In this document: positions 21,844-33,685 of the stretch, in pieces
How positions within the stretch are numbered: the first letter of the stretch is position 1
Layout: each line of letters starts with the position of its first letter
Assembly: GCF_000208745.1 (NCBI RefSeq)
Contig: NC_030851.1
Coordinates: 15,054,137-15,118,136, forward strand
Direction: 5' to 3'
Source of the DNA: Theobroma cacao
Taxonomy: Eukaryota; Streptophyta; Magnoliopsida; Malvales; Malvaceae
DNA length: 64,000 nucleotides
The notes under the pieces: generated by a model
What the model was told of the DNA's origin: nothing
Seen by the model: the letters and a program-made list of their open reading frames with translations, nothing else
Databases searched by the model: none
Translations under genes and position numbers: made by a program

Positions 21844-24046
21844 TGTCACTACACATGGGTTCAAGTCATACGAGTTGCCGAACCAACCCTAAAAGCTGTC
21901 GAAGGTTCTGGAAAAGGTGCGAAAGCTACTAGACCAATTACAAGCCTTACATACACAAGCACGCAACTCAGACAACCTTGGTGTGCAAGCAGACAACCTA
22001 GATAGCTTTGGTAGGCTAGTAGACAACCTAGGCTAGCAAGCCAGCAACTTAGGCAACTAATAACTCTATGATATAGAGTTATTTGGGCTTAATTTTGATA
22101 ATAATTTAGTTTAATTCTTGTAGTAATGCATAAGAAATTAGTAGGTTTTATTTAATTATTTTAAATTGGTTATTTTAGGTGAATCAATCTAATCTTAGTT
22201 AATTTTATGCTTAATTTGGTGTTAATGTGGTTAAGATAGGTTGTTATTGATTTATTTGTGCTTTTGTAGGTGTTTGATGAAAGAAGAATTTTAATGGAAG
22301 AATGAGAGCAATTTCAAGGTGCAAACTTTCACTGCACATGTTTCGATATTTTGGCCATAACTTTCTCTACAGAGCTCCAAATGAAGTGATTCTTGGACCA
22401 TTAGAAAGATGAGAGAAAAATCTAAAACTTTCATGTTTATCACTTGCTAGTTCAGCTTGTAGGATGGTCAAAAATCTTATCGAAGTTGATGCACTATAAA
22501 GGTCTTAAAGCAATTACGATTTATGTTAATTAATTGTGCAAGGCTACGACTTATATAGTTTGATGAGGAAATCCCAATTGAAATTGACTTCTTTCTCCAC
22601 CCAACTTGGCCTAACTTCAAAGCCCATAAAAACAACATTTTGGAAGACTTAAAGAAGAGAATGAAAAAACACCAGATTAACAGCTAAGAGTCAAGCCACA
22701 AAGTCATTGAAGCTAAAAAGAATTTACAAGATTTAAGGAGATTTGGAGATCAAGAATACAATTCTTGAGTTTTTCTATATTTTCTTTTATTCTCTTATTT
22801 TCTTGGTTTTGTTTTTAATGTTTAAATTTTATTCAATGATCATGTATGACTTGATGGAGAACTAAGTTTTTAATCTAAGATTATGATTGAACTCAATATA
22901 TAGTCTGAATTATTTATCTCTCTTTTACTTATGTTTGATGGATTTAAGTTATTTATTTTATTTTGTTCTTAATGCTTCTAGTTGACTAGCCACCAATTAG
23001 ATTGAATTGGAAATCTAGATTAAACATTGACAAATGAGATTTAGGTAAACCTTGAATAAAATAGCGTATGATCGAATACACTTAGTTGATTAGGTGGTTT
23101 AATTTGCATATACGATAGACATATGCCTATAAGCTATTCGTAGCCAAAATTAGAGTATAAACTTGATGAATCTTTCTTTAACATAATTTGCATAGACATA
23201 TAGTAAATTAATTGAGAAATGTATTTTTATGAAAAACTCGACAGAGACTCGTAAATAATTTAGGACTCTAGGTTAGCAACTTAATCCATTAAACTAAGTT
23301 AAGAGAGAGAGAGACAATATTCAGATGAAGTATTGAGAGACATCATAATCTTAGGTCTGTTAATCACTAGAAGTAAAATTTGCTTATATATTAGTTTTAG
23401 TTATTAGTTTATTAATTTAAATTTTTCTTTTTAATTTTAATTGTTTAGATAAAATTATGGTGTGATAATTTTAGTGGTTAACAGTAAATATTAATTCAAT
23501 TCTCTGTGGGATCGACACTCTACTCATCTCTATATTATCTTTGCGATACATGCACTTGTGTGAGTAGAAAATTGAACAACAGCAACCAAGACAAACAATG
23601 GGCCAACAGCACAGACTGCCTAAGAAGCCTAGACAGCCTAGGCAATCCAAGCAGTCCAACAACCAGTAGGCCAATAGGCCCAATTGGGTGTCCAGCCCAT
23701 GTTCGAAAGGATTTTATTCTTATTTGAACCCTTATAAATGTTGAGTCAAATGTAAATAGATTCACTCATATTTTATTTGAATTTGATTAGGCCTTTTCAA
23801 ATTTAAATTTCACATTTCATGGATCCTAATCCTATCCAATAAGGGGGGGCTATCAACTTATAAATAGGCTTTCTTTTCATTTGTACTCACATTAGAGAAA
23901 TAATAAAGCATTTCATTTCTCTAAGCTTTCTCCCTTCTTCTTACTTTCTTGCATTTTTACTTTTATAGGGGGTTTTAGGCTTACTTAAGCTCTCATTTTC
24001 AAAGTTTAAAACTACACGAGATTCAACTAAAGTTTGGCACATGACA
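21844..24046 (+). repeat. Chromovirus 3' LTR, interrupted
   Basis: TGTCACTACA...GGCACATGACA, homologous to 8419-9102. It contains the 1.5-kb solo LTR 22058-23581 plus its duplicated GCAAC. Without them it is about 674 bases. CTAT follows directly, matching the bases before the 5' LTR. Confidence 0.85.
22058..23581 (+). mobile_element. Solo LTR (family B) inside the chromovirus 3' LTR
   Basis: It is flanked by an exact 5-bp duplication, GCAAC, at 22053-22057 and 23582-23586. It starts TAATAACTCTATG (probably a mutated TG) and ends ...TTGAACAACA. A 25-bp imperfect palindrome (22059-22083) sits at the very start. The 3' end has the TGTGGGATCGAC...GCGATAC...CACTTGTG block that often precedes the primer site in Tat/Athila-type LTRs. 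No ORF of note. Confidence 0.8.
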
Positions 24047-25539
24047 CTATCACTAGGCAAGCGTTTTGCATGCCTCTCTAGTCATTAGTCAATACTACAA
24101 TAAGAGTAATTTTTTTAAAAATGCCCACCTCTCTAGTCACTAGTTAGCACTACAATAAGAGTATTTTTTTTTTTTTTGAAAAGCAATAGGAGTAACTGAT
24201 TTGACAAAAATAAAGAATTAGATTGAGTGTCGCGATAAGATATTGTCCGCTTTGATCTCATTGGGTTATAAGCTAGAGATAGTGTAAATATTTAAATGTC
24301 TAATCTCACTCTAGTCGAGGTGGGATTTATAACTTCCTTCTAAAATTAAGACTTCTTCCCTTAATGTGAAATTAATATTTTTTTACTGAGACCTTGACAC
24401 TAAGCCTGTTTGAGTCATTTTGTTATCAATGGCTAGCTACTTAAAATTGGTCCGTGCAGGGACCAGCGCATGTTAGGTACCAAAAAGAGAAGCCGCCCAT
24501 CATGATCTCTCTTTTTTGTGTAGTGTTGTGCCCCAAACAAAATAAATTCCCTTATTTTTTCTTTGCCGGCCATATGCGTCTCTTAGGTGCTAAGGAAGGA
24601 ATTTCAGCCATTCGATAGTCAATAGTAAGCCCAAAATACCAAAAACTCACGTATCTAATTAAGCAGTATTTTTCTCAAGGAATACCGCCTTCCATAAAGC
24701 AATATTCTCTTCCATTTCACCACCAATAAAGCAAGAATACTTATCATGTGTGGTATAAGCTAGCCAAGCTTTCTGCTTCATTGTAATTGGACCCAATTGA
24801 ACCAACTTTTTTTCTTATCATCAGGACCCAAAACCTACTTAATTGCTAGTATAATTTTATTATTACAAACATTAAGCTTATAGAATGCACGTATATAACA
24901 GATTTCTAGCTATCGTAAATAAACCTGCATGCTCTTTTTCGAAATGATTATCTTTGCTTGGGGACAAAATGATGTAATGATATGTTCTAATTCTCTACTC
25001 CAAACTTGAAAATAATAATAATAATAAAGAAGGATGTTTCAATACTTATCCTATATCTAGTAGCACATGGAAGCTCGGCCTTGGCCCCCTTACAAAACCC
25101 TTGCCTCAGTTGTTTACAACCCATATGCTGCATGCGAAAATATCCTCCTGTCGAAAAGCATGAGCTTTATGTCACCCTAGCTTTTAAGGCCTTCTTTATT
25201 GAAGCTTCGGTCACCTCCTTAACACAAATGCACTTTCTTTCAGAAGGTGTCTAATTAGTTAAGGTAGTACAAAGTCACATCCATCTTGCACAAGTTCTAA
25301 ACACAGAATTCATCGAACCTGTACCTCTATATGGTTTGACAAGAAAATATAGAAATCAAAGAAAGCTAAGGGTTTAATCAAGGACTTGCATTTAGTCTCA
25401 AAATAACTGACGCCCACTGAACCTCAAATCCACCAGCTGCATCGTCTGCTCGATGACTCGAAAATAATTGAGCTTGCTTTACAACCCATCACCAGCTACA
25501 GCAACATGAGTTTTTTATCCTAGTTCAATTTTGTTCTAC

Positions 25540-25606
<67 letters not shown>

Positions 25607-26262
25607 CTAGCTACGTACTCTTAAGAAAAAATCCATATCGTATGCATTGGAACTGTCATTAGGGTAGCCACAACGCTAAATTTTGCTTCTAAATAATAAC
25701 ATTCACTACCACTGTATTTGACGAACAACTGTAACACAATTATTCATGGATATGTTGGTTGATTATGCATTTCCTTACTCCTTGTAACTTCATTTAACAC
25801 GCGTGCCACTTACGGCTTCAATCATAGCCAGAAAAGTATAACCTAAAACATATAATAGAGATAAAAGCATGCAAAGCAGAAGTTTCCCTACTCTTCCAGC
25901 GGTGCGCATGCACCCTTGAAAAGCCGGAAGCATCAATGTCACTTTCTTTGTTTACATGAATTGGACGTGATAATTAATTTTCTCTTTAACCTAGCCAATT
26001 GACCAATGAAGTCCAAAGCAAAAGAGAATAACGAGTTCCTGTAAATTCAAACTCAGTGATAGTAGTGGAAAAGAAAATTCAAAACCTTCAGTGGAAAGTA
26101 AATGAGGCCTAACAAAAAACAAAAGCACCTAAATTATAAATGCACACATTCTTAACCTGCCATGGCTTTTTCCTAAAGTAACCATTTCATGCAAAAACAA
26201 TTGAAAAAAAAAGTAGAATCTCTTGAGTCCCACCAAAATATCCTCCTCTCCTTTCTCCCCCA
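24047..26262. other. Intergenic DNA, no gene seen
   Basis: This stretch separates the retroelement block from the first host gene. It holds a short duplicated segment (24068-24107 and 24122-24163), a long (AT)n tract (25543-25599) and no convincing coding region. The ORF at 25006-25254 has no recognisable domain. The last 150 bases before 26406 are the promoter and 5' UTR of the DUF4408 gene. Confidence 0.6.
25543..25599. repeat. (AT)n microsatellite
   Basis: About 28 uninterrupted AT units, followed by a few AC units. Confidence 0.95.
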
Positions 26263-26270
26263 CTATATAA
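26263..26270 (+). promoter_or_regulatory. Probable TATA box of the DUF4408 gene
   Basis: CTATATAA lies about 136 bases before the ATG at 26406, in a C/T-rich stretch typical of plant core promoters. Confidence 0.5.
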
Positions 26271-26405
26271 CCCGTTGTTGCCACGCTGCTGTATGTTCAG
26301 TCAGACGTGAGTTTTTAGCTAAATCCTCTAAGATCTCCGTCTTGGTTGCTTCCTTCCAAAAATCCTCTCTAAACAAACTTTAATTCTTGAATAGAATATC
26401 TAAGG

Positions 26406-27146
26406 ATGGATCCAGTTAAGGCAGAGAAGTTTCAAGCAATGAACAAGTATAGGAAAAGTGATCAGTTTCTTTACAACCTCATTCTTCATTTGCTGGCTGG
26501 GTTAGCTTGTAGTTTATTTTTCTCCTATGCTTTTTCGTTTCCACCTCTATGTTCATCCATGAAGCATTTCTTCTTAATCTCTCTCCCATGTATTTGGTCT
26601 TCTTTCTCTAATCCAAAGTGCTTGTTCGTTGTGGTCAATGTCATTGTCATCTTCCTTGTTGGAGAATCAAGGTTTACGGGCACAAACTCATCTCCAGCTG
26701 GTGACATCTACAATGAGTATATCGAAAGAAGTCGAAGCCTTAGGGGAGTCCCAGTCTCGACACCTCAAGAGAAGACGAGGCAGGAGAAAAGGGTAGAAGA
26801 GGTGGAAAAAGAAGCTGAATCGAAACAAGTAGTCAACAGGGGTGATGATAAGGAAGTGAAAGAAGAAGATGAAGAATTAGTTGAAGTGAAAGAAGTGATG
26901 AAGTCCGATGAAAAAGAAGAGAAAGAAGAAGAAAAAGAAGTCGAGGTGAAAGAGCAAGATAGAGTAGTCCAAGAAACATATGGAGTTGCTGCAGAAGAAG
27001 CTTATGCAGAAAAAGAAAAGGATACCGTTGAAGAAGAGGCTGGATTGCCAGCTGAGGAACTAAATAAAAGAGTTGAACAGTTTATCGCTAGAGTTAACAA
27101 ACAAAGATGGCTGGAAGCTCAATTACTGGTGTGTTGCAGGGCATGA
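26406..27146 (+). CDS. DUF4408/DUF761 domain membrane protein
   Basis: Intronless, 246 residues. An N-terminal hydrophobic segment lies at about residues 21-43. A second at about 71-86 (P-K-C-L-F-V-V-V-N-V-I-V) ends in F-L-V-G-E-S-R, the signature of the plant DUF4408 domain. A long Glu/Lys-rich middle (about 115-200) is probably disordered or coiled. Residues about 223-242 (L-N-K-R-V-E-Q-F-I-A-R-V-N) match the short C-terminal DUF761 motif usually found with DUF4408. Family members are small, plant-specific and mostly uncharacterised; some are stress-induced. The first ATG is used, with a TATA-like element about 136 bases upstream. A membrane location is inferred from the hydrophobic segments. 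No disruption is seen. Confidence 0.88.
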   Translation: MDPVKAEKFQAMNKYRKSDQFLYNLILHLLAGLACSLFFSYAFSFPPLCSSMKHFFLISLPCIWSSFSNPKCLFVVVNVIVIFLVGESRFTGTNSSPAGDIYNEYIERSRSLRGVPVSTPQEKTRQEKRVEEVEKEAESKQVVNRGDDKEVKEEDEELVEVKEVMKSDEKEEKEEEKEVEVKEQDRVVQETYGVAAEEAYAEKEKDTVEEEAGLPAEELNKRVEQFIARVNKQRWLEAQLLVCCRA

Positions 27147-27943
27147 TTAGGATTTAAGGGTAAAATAATTGCAAATTTATTGGTTTAATTTTCTGATATA
27201 TTTATAGTAGGGACAAGATATAATTGTGCAGCAAAGATGAAGAAAAGCTGGGTAGACAAATGACATCTTCATAAGTTCGTAAAATATATTAGTACAAGTA
27301 GTAGTAGAAGTAACAAGTACTTGCAGTTATTACATATTTGAACATGAATCCTCTTTTCCATTTCTTTCTTTATATTAGTATTCTTCCACATTCTTTGGCC
27401 TATAATGAACCTACACTGCATTCAAAAATTCAGTCATTGATCAATTCAGTGACAAAATAAAATAAATAAATTAAGGGAAGAGAAGGTACAATTTGTTGAG
27501 GACTTGAAAATGGGATGGATGATGGGTCGGCAAGAAAACTAGACAAGATAAAAGGTAGCCAGACGAGAAAAGTCATTTCGATCATTGAATTGACAAAGTC
27601 CAGCTAAATTACAACAAGAATGGCACTATTCCAGCTTGGATGAAATAGCACCTTAGACGCTACAAGCACCCTCACTAACTCAACCACAACAAAAGGAGCC
27701 GCCAAAACCACTGCCAAAATACTAAGGCTTGCTCAGAGTGCAGGCATCATGCCTGCAAACTCAATGTCAATGATAACCAATTCTAGATAATGTTAATAAA
27801 AAAAAAAGAGGAGAATGCTATGCAATGAAATTCTCACAGAAAAAGAATCTGGAGAACCACAGTGCATGCCAAACGTTGAGGGGGGAAAAAATGAACTAAT
27901 TCTATTCCATCTCTAAGCCACAAAACTGTAGGACTCAATGCCC
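27147..27943. other. Convergent intergenic spacer
   Basis: Holds the 3' UTRs of the DUF4408 gene (+) and the OTU gene (-). Nothing else is recognised. Confidence 0.6.
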
Positions 27944-30426
27944 TCAGAGTACAAGAGCAACTTTCTCATGGGAAACATGTGAAGAAGCATGGGCAACTAA
28001 GGGTTCATAATGATCAGCTCCAGCACCACACCAACCTACACATCAAGGGAAATCTAAATATGTAAACTTGCATCCTGATAAAAAATTCATTTCAGTAAGC
28101 ACCAACAAAAATTCAATTACCTGTTCCTTTCATGAACAGAAAAAAGGGAGGTTCACAAATTTCACTCCTTGGACGATGTGGAAGGAAGAAAACACAGCTG
28201 TCTTCGTCAACCATAGCATCTGATCCATGTGCTTGCACCTGTAACAAATGAGTTAACATAATAAAGCTCAATCAAAAATAAAAGTTGAATACTGAAGTTA
28301 ATAAAGAACAAGAACATTCATTAGTGCCGATTCCATTGCAAACACATTAAGCTGCATCACTTTACCCCCCTTTTTCTCCCTTACCCTTTTCAGTCTAAAT
28401 CATCAATCAAATACACAAACTTCTTTCTGATACACACATATGGTAACTGATCATAACACATGATAAAGTTTTTCTACTTAATTCCTTGGTGATGGTACTT
28501 ATGGTCACCCAAAATAGTTTCGTCTGTGCTAGTTTGATCAATGACTACAGTATACCAGTAAAAAGGCCAGAGGAAATGCATCTAAGATGGACAATTAGTG
28601 CTTAGAAATGCTAGAGCACGCATTCCTATATAATATGGTATGTGAAACAGATAGTATTTGTAAATGACCAATCCATTAACCTAGAATGAGGCTTTAATCA
28701 GACAATCTGAGTTTATAAATGCTTATAGGTATCCCCAGTTTGGTGCCATATATTAACAACTATTTTCATCCTTGCCAATAACAAAGTTGTGCAATCCTGA
28801 ATTCTCCATTGCATAAACATCTTAGTAGCAGAATTCATGGAATACTGCTGTATTGATGGATTACAACATGAACATGAGATTACTAATCTAAAGGACTATT
28901 GCTTAAAATACACAACTAATGTTATGAAACAATAGGCTGTGAAAATACCAAACAAATATGCAATGCTTTGAAGACATGAACAATTGACATATCACTTAAG
29001 ATTTGAATCCATTCCTCTGAATTTACAAGAAGCAATCAGATCAGCAAAATTGAAATATATATCAATCCGATAATTATGATAAAAGCCAAAGCTTCTCTCC
29101 TCACCACATATATCTCTCGCTTGAACTCTGTTGCAATACATTCGATGGCAATGTCATCTCCGAATGCAGCAGCATGACCTTCTCTATTCTCATCTACAGA
29201 GAATAAACCCTCCTCAGTATATTGCAAAGTGATGATATCATATGCATCATCAGGTGAACCAGAAATCGACATGTATTTGGCCCAGCTTGAGCCATCACTC
29301 ACAGGAATACATCTCTCTTTGTAAATAGATTCCGCCGCCATTTCTCTTCAATCAGAAAAAGAGTAGATAATCAAGAAACAGATAAAACACAGCACTAGGG
29401 CAACAATCTAAATCACCATATAAACATTCCCCATTAAGTTTAATGCTTTGTATATGTCGATATATGTGTTAAATTTTTTTAAATATAAGATGCAGCTAGT
29501 CGTGAGGAATTTGTTTTTTTTAGATTTTGAATTAAATTCTTTTTCTGTCTTCCGTGCAAATATAAAATGTAAATACTAAATGTCAACTAAAATTTGCGAG
29601 ACTACAATCCTAGATAAAATTTTCCCCAATAAAAAGGAAAAATAGATAGAAAATTCCGTTCTCGCCTTTCTTGAGTCTTCGACAGAGAAATAGCAATTTA
29701 TAAGTTTAAAAATTTTGATTCCCCATTCTGTCTTTCCCTACATTTTCTCAGGAACCCAATTGTTAACATTTGAAAAGAACTAAATCCTCAAACAGTCAAA
29801 CCATAATCAGCCAAATAGATCAAAGAACAAAAAAAACAGAAAGCATACCTTTGCATTCCCAGCTGAACGAGCTCGTCAATGGCGGAGTCCAAGGCAACGC
29901 GATCCTCCTTCTTGGCCAACAACTTAACTTCTTGAACCACGTGAACCCCCCACCCGCTCCTCAGATCCGGCGAGTACATATTCCTAATCGCCTCATTTAT
30001 CACTTGCCTCTCTTCTTCCTTAGCAGATCCAAGATCCTCCAAGAACCGCTTCACCGTCCGCCTCCTCAGCTCCCGCGCGTCCATCTCACGCGCCATCGCC
30101 CTCTGTGAGGCCGTGAACAGGCAGTTCCCATCAGCCGACACATCGCCTCCATGAGACAGCCGGAACACCACCGAAGAGCCGTGCTCCTGCGGGTGCTTCC
30201 ATAGCACTCCCTTGGCGTGAAGCTTCTTTAGATGCCGTCTCTGCTGGTCCTCTAGGCCAATCACGTCTTCCCATGAGGCACCCGTGGTGGCTATTGTGGT
30301 TGTGGTCTGGTCAACTAGATCAACGGCTTCAAGAGTCGCCGCGTTTGGTTCCCTCCAAGGGACCGTCGGCGATGACTTTTGAAATGTCTCCGCAACGGTC
30401 GTCGAATCGAAGAGAAGTTTCCCCAT
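27944..30426 (-). CDS. OTU-domain cysteine protease (deubiquitinase)
   Basis: Four exons on the minus strand: 30426-29849, 29345-29105, 28238-28121 and 28035-27944, all with GT-AG borders and consistent phase, giving 342 residues. The OTU catalytic box S-A-D-G-N-C-L-F places Asp99 and nucleophile Cys102 in exon 1. The catalytic His321 (A-D-H-Y-E-P-L) lies in the last exon. Proteins of this fold cleave ubiquitin from substrates. Exon 3 carries a conserved C-V-F-F-L-P-H-R-P block before the His motif. The frame is open upstream to 30600, but that part is encoded by a GAA/CTT-rich, UTR-like sequence, so ATG 30426 is preferred. It may be the OTU3-type plant subgroup, but I recall that only loosely. 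The family is certain, the exact orthologue is not. Confidence 0.9.
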
Positions 30427-32476
30427 TTCAAGTTGCTCTTTTTCTTCTTTTATTTGAATATTCGTTTTCTTTTTGTCTTTTCTCTTCTCTTCTTCTTCTT
30501 CTTCGATGGAAGAGTTACAGAGAAGAGAGAGAAACGAAAAGTGGAGAGAGAGTTTAGGGTTAACGGATAGATGTACGACGCGGGAGAGAAATGGTGGCAC
30601 GTGGCGAAATCAGGGAGATTTAGAAACTCAAGGGGGGTGGCCTCTGACCGCGCGAGAGAGATGCTAACGTAAGCTGGTGGACTATCAGAAGCAAACCTGC
30701 GCCAGGTATTTTTATCATATTTTCTTCCCTTTTTTTTTTTTCTCCTTTTTTTTTTTAGAAAAAAGAAATGAACAAAACTTTCTTTATTCTACCCACTAGA
30801 CGTTAGTGTTAATTGGCATATGCGCTAATTTGCCCCTCGGTAGGAGAGCGAGGATGCCTCTCGGATTGTCCGGAGAGGTCCAGTTCCCAATACGATTCAA
30901 ACACATCATCATTAGCTGGGCCCACAGGCGAGGCTCATCCAATGACTTAACTGAACTTGGGTTTAGGATCCCACGTGTGAACGCTGTCTGAAAAGGAAGA
31001 TTCCTTGTGCGTGTGGCTTTGGGCTCCGTGGGATGGGCTAGAATGGTAATTTTAGTACTTAGTTGTATGAAGTTATGACGTGGCACTAATTGTAACGGCT
31101 AATTAAACATGACTGCAGGCTCTAACGGCTCTTTTTCTAGGTTTTAGCGCTCTACTTAATCACGCTTAAATGGTCGTGGTAAAGACTGAAAGAGCAATTA
31201 AAATAGTTGTGGATAAGGAGAGAGAAAGTCATGATTGAGAATTTCAGATCTCCCAATTGACTTTGGCCAACGAACCAATAAGAGCATGAAAATTAGTTAC
31301 CATTTTTTTTGTTAAAAGGCAAATGCGTTTTCATAAATGTGCTTTAGAGAGAGAAAAGCAGTGAGGAAGAGAAAGAGAAAAAATAACTTCAGTATTTTTT
31401 ATAAAGTAATTTTTTAAATTATAAAAAGATATATTTATATAATTAATTTTTTTATTTTTAATAATTTAAAATAACTATTATCAAAAAACTTTGATAATGG
31501 CTATTCAGGATTCTCTTAAAATGATTATTTTGAAAAATAATTATTTTATTTAATCAAATATAATTTTATTTTAAAAAATAAAAATAGAAGAAGAATGTCT
31601 ATTCTATTCCTTCCAACTAAACATGTCTTGAAAGAAAAGTTTTTTCAACGCAAAAAATGAAAATGACGAAAATCTAAGTACCAAAATAATGACATTTTTG
31701 TTTTCTTTTAGAAGCTTCTAGAAATAACATGGTATAGACCACCTTGAGAAATACAATACAACTATTAGCTAGTGGGATTGAGGGCTCCCCCGTGAGCACC
31801 TCACTCCAATTGCAATATCTAGTTAAACCCGTCAAGGCCTCATACCAATTGCAATATATACCTAAAAGTGTGAGATTCATAATGAGAATATATTTTTAAA
31901 TATTTAATTTTATTTTAATACACAATTAATATGAAATTCATAATTTTTTTCTGAGATCATAGTATCTTTTTTAATGTGAAATTTATAATTCCTATAACAT
32001 TTATATTACAATGCTGATATTTAATTAAAATTAAATTATGTAACATTCACAATTTTATAATATAAAAATTCTCTTCTTATACCACTTGCTAAATAATAGT
32101 TGACCATATAAAGTGTTTGAATATGTTGATGTTGCTTCCAACCTAAAGATGGATGAAGTAAAAGGGAAAAGATATGAATTTTCCTACAAAACCATTTTAT
32201 GTTTGTTCATAAATATTTCTGGTTATAACTATCTTCACAAATGATTTGGTTTTCTTATTCAAGTATCAATTAATATATGAGTAGATAGATGAGATTTAAG
32301 GATCAATAGATGTGATTGGTTAAGAAAATATATGAAAATAATATCATCCAGTATTCTTATATATTTATCATAAAATTGTGATAATTGATAAAATATGATT
32401 AGAGAGCATGTGAGATTAAAAGATTTTCTTCATATAATATAAGTTTATTTATAAATTCATGCATCAGAATTTCGGT
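30427..32476. other. Intergenic region between the OTU and HIPP genes
   Basis: The 5' UTR and promoter of the OTU gene lie near 30430-30750, with CTT repeats and T-runs. Beyond that is AT-rich DNA without a recognisable gene; short ORFs at 30796-31086 and 31674-31880 have no domain. It ends at the 3' side of the HIPP gene. Confidence 0.55.
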
Positions 32477-33514
32477 TTACATTATGGAGCATGAGAGAAT
32501 ATTTTCATCACTAAAAATTTGAGTGGGATAAATATGTTGTAGGGAATATTGTGGAGGATAATGGAACATGATCTCTTCTTCTTTGCCTTGCTTGCCCGTT
32601 CCATTTGCCTTGTCGGTGGGTCCCTCAGCGACGATTTCTGCATACTTTCCAAATTGTTTGGCGATGGCTTCAACAAGTTTTGGTGGATCAAAATTTCCCC
32701 TAACAGTCACAGTCGACTTCTTCATATCCGGTTCAACATTTAAGATTCCTGATTAACACAGTATAATAACTAATATTACTCTCTTTTTCACAATTAAACA
32801 AGAGCAAGAACTGAGTGGAAAACTAAAGAGAGAGAGAGAGAGTTTACCTTTCATTCTTCCTATACTTCTCTTAATATCATTTGCACAGCCTTCACAGTGC
32901 ATGTACATTTTAAGTACAACAAATTTAATCGGAGGCTGCATGATTAAGTAAGATTAAAACTAATTAATCACATGAAAAAGTAAAAATAAAAGAAATATAT
33001 ATATATATATATATTATATCAAAATAGAGCTAAATGGTAAACCCACCTCTTGTTTGTTTTGCGACTGCTTTCCATCAGTGGCTTTAGGTTTTGGTTTGGG
33101 AGAAATGAGCTCAGCATTTCTACTGTATTTCTTCTTAACTCTTTCCAAAATCTTCAAAGGATCAGCATTTTGTCCCTTCACAATCACTCTGTCACCTTCC
33201 ATGTCCGTCTTAACTTGTTCAACGCCTGATAAAAAAAACAAAAACATGAAAACCTTATCAAAAGGGCTATCGGCTACGCCTACGCATATGGATATGCTTG
33301 ACAAGACAAAACAATCATCATCCCTACCTTGAAAACCTTTCAAACAATTGAAAACCTTGGCGGCGCATCCTTCGCAATGCATATAAACTTTAAGCACAAT
33401 TTCTTTCCCTTTATTTGAATCCTTTGCTCCCTTCTCTTGTTTATTTTCACAGCTTTTCTCGAGTTTCACTTCCACAATCTGCCCTCCTCCCTGATGCTGT
33501 TGCCCATGTCCCAT
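32477..33514 (-). CDS. Heavy-metal-associated isoprenylated protein (HIPP), two HMA domains
   Basis: Four exons: 33514-33328, 33225-33047, 32935-32848 and 32748-32477, with GT-AG introns and matching phases; 241 residues. HMA domain 1 has M-H-C-E-G-C (Cys47, Cys50) and HMA domain 2 has M-H-C-E-G-C (Cys136, Cys139); each is split by an intron about 15 residues after the metal site. The protein ends in C-S-I-M, a CaaX box for farnesylation, which places it in the plant HIPP family. HIPPs bind Cu, Zn or Cd and act as metal chaperones or stress-related regulators at membranes or in the nucleus. The N-terminus is Gln/Lys-rich. All key Cys residues are intact. The substrate metal cannot be told from sequence. 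Confidence 0.92.
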
Positions 33515-33677
33515 GTTTTGCTTATTTTTTCCCTTAATTTAAAAACCAAGGACCAAAAGAAGAACAAAAAAAAGACCCTTTAATACGGAAAATGCTAAAA
33601 GGAAAATTTAAGTAGTAGAGAAAAACATTTTGAGGCGCAGCATTGCCACTACTTGTTTAGCCAAATGGCGGGGGAGC

Positions 33678-33685
33678 TTTAAATA
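33678..33685 (-). promoter_or_regulatory. Possible TATA box of the HIPP gene
   Basis: On the minus strand, TATTTAAA lies about 165 bases upstream of the ATG at 33514. The position is right; no other support. Confidence 0.4.

Larger units (their letters stand above)
8419..24046 (+). mobile_element. Ty3/gypsy chromovirus, decayed, with nested insertions
   Basis: A 5' LTR (8419-9102) and a matching 3' LTR (21844-24046) bracket gag, protease, RT/RNase H, integrase and chromodomain remnants in the right order. CTAT flanks both ends (8415-8418 and 24047-24050), consistent with a target duplication. After removing the nested pieces (10343-about 13392, 14088-20391 and 22058-23581) the residual element is about 4-5 kb, somewhat short, so internal deletions are likely. 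Every coding domain has stops. The chromodomain places it among chromoviruses (established family knowledge). Confidence 0.85.

Noticed and set aside
30273..30557. Plus-strand ORFs opposite the OTU first exon
   Set aside because: They are antisense to a verified coding exon.
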